Part shown: piece after piece, positions 59,145 through 64,000 of the stretch
Layout: each line of letters opens with the position of its first letter
Position numbering within the stretch: the stretch's first letter is position 1
NCBI GenBank assembly: GCA_008973525.1
Contig: WACJ01000310.1
Span: forward strand, 124,001-188,000
Length of the DNA: 64,000 nt
Direction: 5' to 3'
Origin: Stenopsyche tienmushanensis
Lineage: Eukaryota; Arthropoda; Insecta; Trichoptera; Stenopsychidae
Notes under the pieces: model-generated
What the model saw: only the letters and a program-made list of their open reading frames with translations
Told to the model about the DNA's origin: nothing
The model's database searches: none
Position numbers and translations under genes: made by a program

Positions 59145-60643
59145 ATAAGTGCATCGAAACAAAACTGGAACTTGCTATTTAATAACTTAGCTGCATATTG
59201 TAGAAAAAAAAAATCACACAATATTTATCAAAGCGATGTTTAAGTAATCACAAGATACATGCGTTGTATATAAACTGTGATTTTCGGCACCATTCAAAGG
59301 CGATTCAATCAGTAATTGTAAATCAATGATTACTTAATATTTATTATGCTTGGATGTGTGTAAACCAACCAAAGTAAGCATTATTTCTATTTTACTGTGC
59401 TTTTATAATTTTATATTTTTTTATTTATATCTCAACATATTTGTAAATCCTTTCAATATGTGGCACGGTATGTGGCATTTTTCATGTGTTTATATAAGGT
59501 GAAATTGCAATGAATGTGCATATATTCGTTGCAAATAATACGTATGGAGTTTCTTATTATGAAATTTTTATGCTTTAAATTTACTATAAATATGCTTTGT
59601 AAGTAATCCGTTCTACATATGTGTGTATTGTGTAATTTATAAATGTGCAAAATATTATGCGTATCCTAAGCCTCGTTGAAGATTTTCACAATATGCCTTG
59701 TTCGATGAAAATATGTAACCCTTAAGAGCTTGAAAATGAAAAAAATCAAAACGCTTTACCACGTTCAATGTTTTTTTTATTTAGAATTTCCTTTGTACGA
59801 TTAAAATAAAATTTGTGAATTTAATTTATTATCTTGTTTTAATTCTGCGTATTTGTATAGACTATTTTTATTGAATTAAAGACAATCTGAATTCAAATTT
59901 GAGCAAATCCGATTTACGTATATTAAAATGGAACGAAAGCATCTTGTTTGTAATTTAATATATTTTACGTGATCTATCAAACAAAAAAAAATTAAATATA
60001 AGTTTGTGCACAGTACAATTATGTTTATGTTCAAAAGAATACATGCTATTAAATGTGGATTTGAAATGCACAGCTTGTATATATGTATCTATTATGTATA
60101 TATGTATGTAAATTTGATCAACAAATGGACGTTTCTGTATGTCGTTGAATTGCACAACCGATCGAAATAAATCTGGAGCAAAATCTCCGTTTGTATTAAA
60201 AGAGAATTGATTTTTTTTCCGTTAACAATTACGTATTTGCACGCTTATATATGTAATGTTAATTTATCAGAAGTCTTACTTTATATTTTTTTTATGTATC
60301 ATTTAGGATTATAATTTTTAAGTGGATAAAAATAATAAAACAACCAAAAACATTTGCAATTCTTTTAATTTAAAATCCAAAGATATAACATTAAATATAT
60401 GTGACCATTATTAAAAGTATTTAATTAATCGTAAGCATACCCACATGTTTTACATCGTATTGAATTAAAAGATTTTATAATGCTAATTGATATTCAAACA
60501 ATTTTTTTGATCATTATGGTGTTAAAAGGGAAGAACTGTGTGTTACAGTAATTACCTGTATACCCAATTTAAAATTAAATATATTCTTAAATTTACATAT
60601 AACAAATAACATTTTTACAGATAAATATTGTCATACAATTGAC
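59145..60643. other. 3' flanks of two convergent genes, AT-rich
   Basis: The plus-strand repeat-protein gene and the minus-strand ATM gene converge here, so both 3' UTRs lie within. No other coding sequence was seen. Confidence 0.5.
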
Positions 60644-62380
<1,737 letters not shown>

Positions 62381-62568
62381 CTACATAAAAAAGCGTTTAA
62401 AATATCATAAGCATTAATATTTCCGATGGATTCAGGTTTAATTTGATTTCCTGAATCTGAACATTCATTCATTAAATTGTGTTAAAATAAAAAAAATGTG
62501 AAAGACGATGAGAAACCATCACATGAATTTTCCTCCCCTAGATAAGTCCCCTATGGATATCGTCTATA
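62381..62568. other. Upstream ATM intron, non-coding
   Basis: It follows (in ATM orientation, precedes) a good acceptor at 62381-62382. No exon seen. Confidence 0.5.
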
Positions 62569-62705
62569 TCATATTAACTCTCAGAAACCCGGTCCCGCGG
62601 TACCGCGGAGAATTTCGTAAGCGGTTAACACCCGGTCCCGCACTAGTGCGGAACCGCATGCACCGCGGTATCTTTTCAAATACTATCGCACACACCCCAT
62701 ATTTT
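62569..62705. repeat. GC-rich paired palindromes, possible TTAA element
   Basis: Two perfect 14-bp palindromes, CCGCGGTACCGCGG (62595-62608) and CCGCACTAGTGCGG (62638-62651), are each preceded by CCCGGTC. A TTAA lies before each unit (about 62575 and 62625). The second is followed by AACCGCATGCACCGCGGTAT. The layout is a tandem duplication of a palindrome-headed unit in AT-rich DNA. It may be a TTAA-type element end with a neighbouring relic copy. Confidence 0.6.
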
Positions 62706-63316
62706 GTTTTTTTAATATAGTTTTATGACTCAAGACGGTTCCATTCATCGCTCGGCACGCCACTTGTAAAATATATGACATATTTATGGATACAAATCGT
62801 CTTCGAAATAAATATATTATTTCGATCGAAAACATCTTTACACATCGATTAAAACGAATTTAAATTTTTGTTTATCAATTCAATAAAATAACCTCGCATT
62901 GTTTATAATAATAATAACCATTATTTGCTAAAATAGCATACATAATTTAATGCATCTAGCCTATACATATTTATACTAACTGCTTAAACTTAAGTTTTGG
63001 GATTTTATATTTGTCCCCTTATCTTGAATACAAATTATAATATTAATCGTAAAATTGAAGTATTTTGGTTACATTTCCTATTTAGTAAGGTAAAGAAAAA
63101 TAGGAAATAGAAAAAATCTTTTTGCTAAAATGACTTTGCCTTTCATTTAAAATTAATTTGTTACTAAAATAAAATAAAAAACTACAATAAAAAATCCGTA
63201 CATACTTCGTTCATAAATATCACTTCCCCCCCCCCCCCATTGGAGACAGAAGATTACATTAAAACTATTTCAAAACTACAATATATGCTTTGGCATTTTG
63301 TGCATATATTTAAATT
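62706..63316. other. AT-rich non-coding DNA with a C-run
   Basis: A run of about 13 C lies near 63227-63239. No exons were found for ATM or any other gene. Confidence 0.45.
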
Positions 63317-63656
63317 TTATATTATCGGGTGTCGGTTGGATGATATTCGGTTGGATTGAGCGGTCTGATATTGAAAGTAATTTTCAAAGCTCTGTTTTAT
63401 ACAACTTGGAGTTTTTGTAGATTGGTTACGCATATATTGCTCAAATGAGTCCTGCATAACTGAAGGTTGGGCGAATGATTGATGAGTATAAGAGCATATA
63501 GAGCGCATTGCCTATTGTAGTTTAAATATTTGAAAACAATGTCGGGTTTCGGAATGCACAATTGTTCCAAGAAGTCGAGATGAGCTTTACTGCGCCATAA
63601 AGTAGTACAAAGGAGGACTTTGCCATCACTCAAAGTGCCGATTCTTTCGAAATTTT
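63317..63656 (-). other. Weak ORF pair of unknown status
   Basis: Two overlapping minus-strand frames look mildly coding: an upstream one without an ATG (LSDGKVLLCTTLWRSKAHLD) at about 63654-63397, and a Gln/Ser-rich one (from ATG 63508, ending SNRISSNRHPII) to 63317. TTTAAACTACAATAG|GC lies between them and looks like an acceptor, but I found no donor at a sensible distance. It could be a short exon, a frameshifted relic, or chance. Confidence 0.25.
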
Positions 63657-64000
63657 AAAACCTATTAAGGGTATTCGAGGGTTGGGACAAGGCAGTATAT
63701 AACAATGTGATTGGTTTAGGAATCTCGCACAATGAAGCTTGCTAATTGATGTGAAGGAGAAACAGTGAGATGATCAGTTAGTCAAAGGCAGACACTCAAT
63801 ATGTCAGCAATGAACCTTTAAATTTGCGCTTACGTTTCTTGTGTTTTTGTGAGGGCTGCCAGAACTGCCCAAAGCGCGTGGGCTGAAGCGACCACCCTAC
63901 AGTTTGTGTTTATAAGACTAATACGGAACTGAAAAAATATTAAAATTTTAATTATTTGTGGTGTTTTACCCATAATAAAAATGGATACAAATGTTGAAGA
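63657..64000. other. Right edge, non-coding or start of a new ORF
   Basis: An ATG at 63981 opens a frame (MDTNVE) that runs off the window. Nothing more can be said. Confidence 0.3.

Overview
The window looks like nuclear DNA of an arthropod, most likely an insect. It is AT-rich, its genes have many short GT-AG introns, and it carries four recognisable or well-supported eukaryotic genes: a 15-finger C2H2 zinc-finger protein, the SNARE BET1, an alanine-rich 11-mer-repeat (LEA/perilipin-like) protein, and the C-terminal kinase/FATC part of ATM (tefu in Drosophila). A fifth, unrecognised two-exon gene sits near the left end. No prokaryotic, viral or organellar features were seen, and there is no CRISPR array or rRNA gene.

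Layout. 0-4.9 kb: decayed repeats with a possible RTE-type reverse transcriptase scrap. 4.9-6.6 kb (minus): unrecognised 437-aa protein with a repeated hydrophobic/basic motif. 7-12.3 kb: AT-rich DNA, a TTAA-bounded element, a CpG-rich block that may hold the zinc-finger gene's promoter and first exon, and a broken mariner. 12.4-18.8 kb (plus): zinc-finger gene of 17 coding exons, with TTAA elements in two introns. 19-23.5 kb: 3' flank and repeats. 23.5-26.4 kb (minus): a 2.85-kb Helitron with both ends but a broken Rep/helicase gene. 26.7-27.1 kb: 34-bp minisatellite. 27.9-28.2 kb (minus): BET1. 28.3-33.2 kb: dense cluster of dead transposons (nested inverted-repeat elements, PIF/Harbinger, tRNA-type SINE, RTE endonuclease, Tigger). 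33-57 kb: almost wholly non-coding, filled with short non-autonomous elements (a GTAAC-ended palindrome-core family, several TTAA families, Helitron ends, a structured GC-richer block). 57.8-59.1 kb (plus): LEA/perilipin-like gene. 60.6-62.4 kb (minus): ATM 3' exons, continuing beyond the last exon I can identify. 62.4-64 kb: non-coding apart from one weak ORF and paired perfect palindromes.

The genes do not form a pathway or operon; they are independent loci in a repeat-rich region. The most interesting material is the set of non-autonomous elements with definable ends and target-site duplications, the unrecognised 437-aa protein, and the 11-mer-repeat gene. Splice joins were made by eye from GT/AG sites and reading phase; none has been checked against transcripts.
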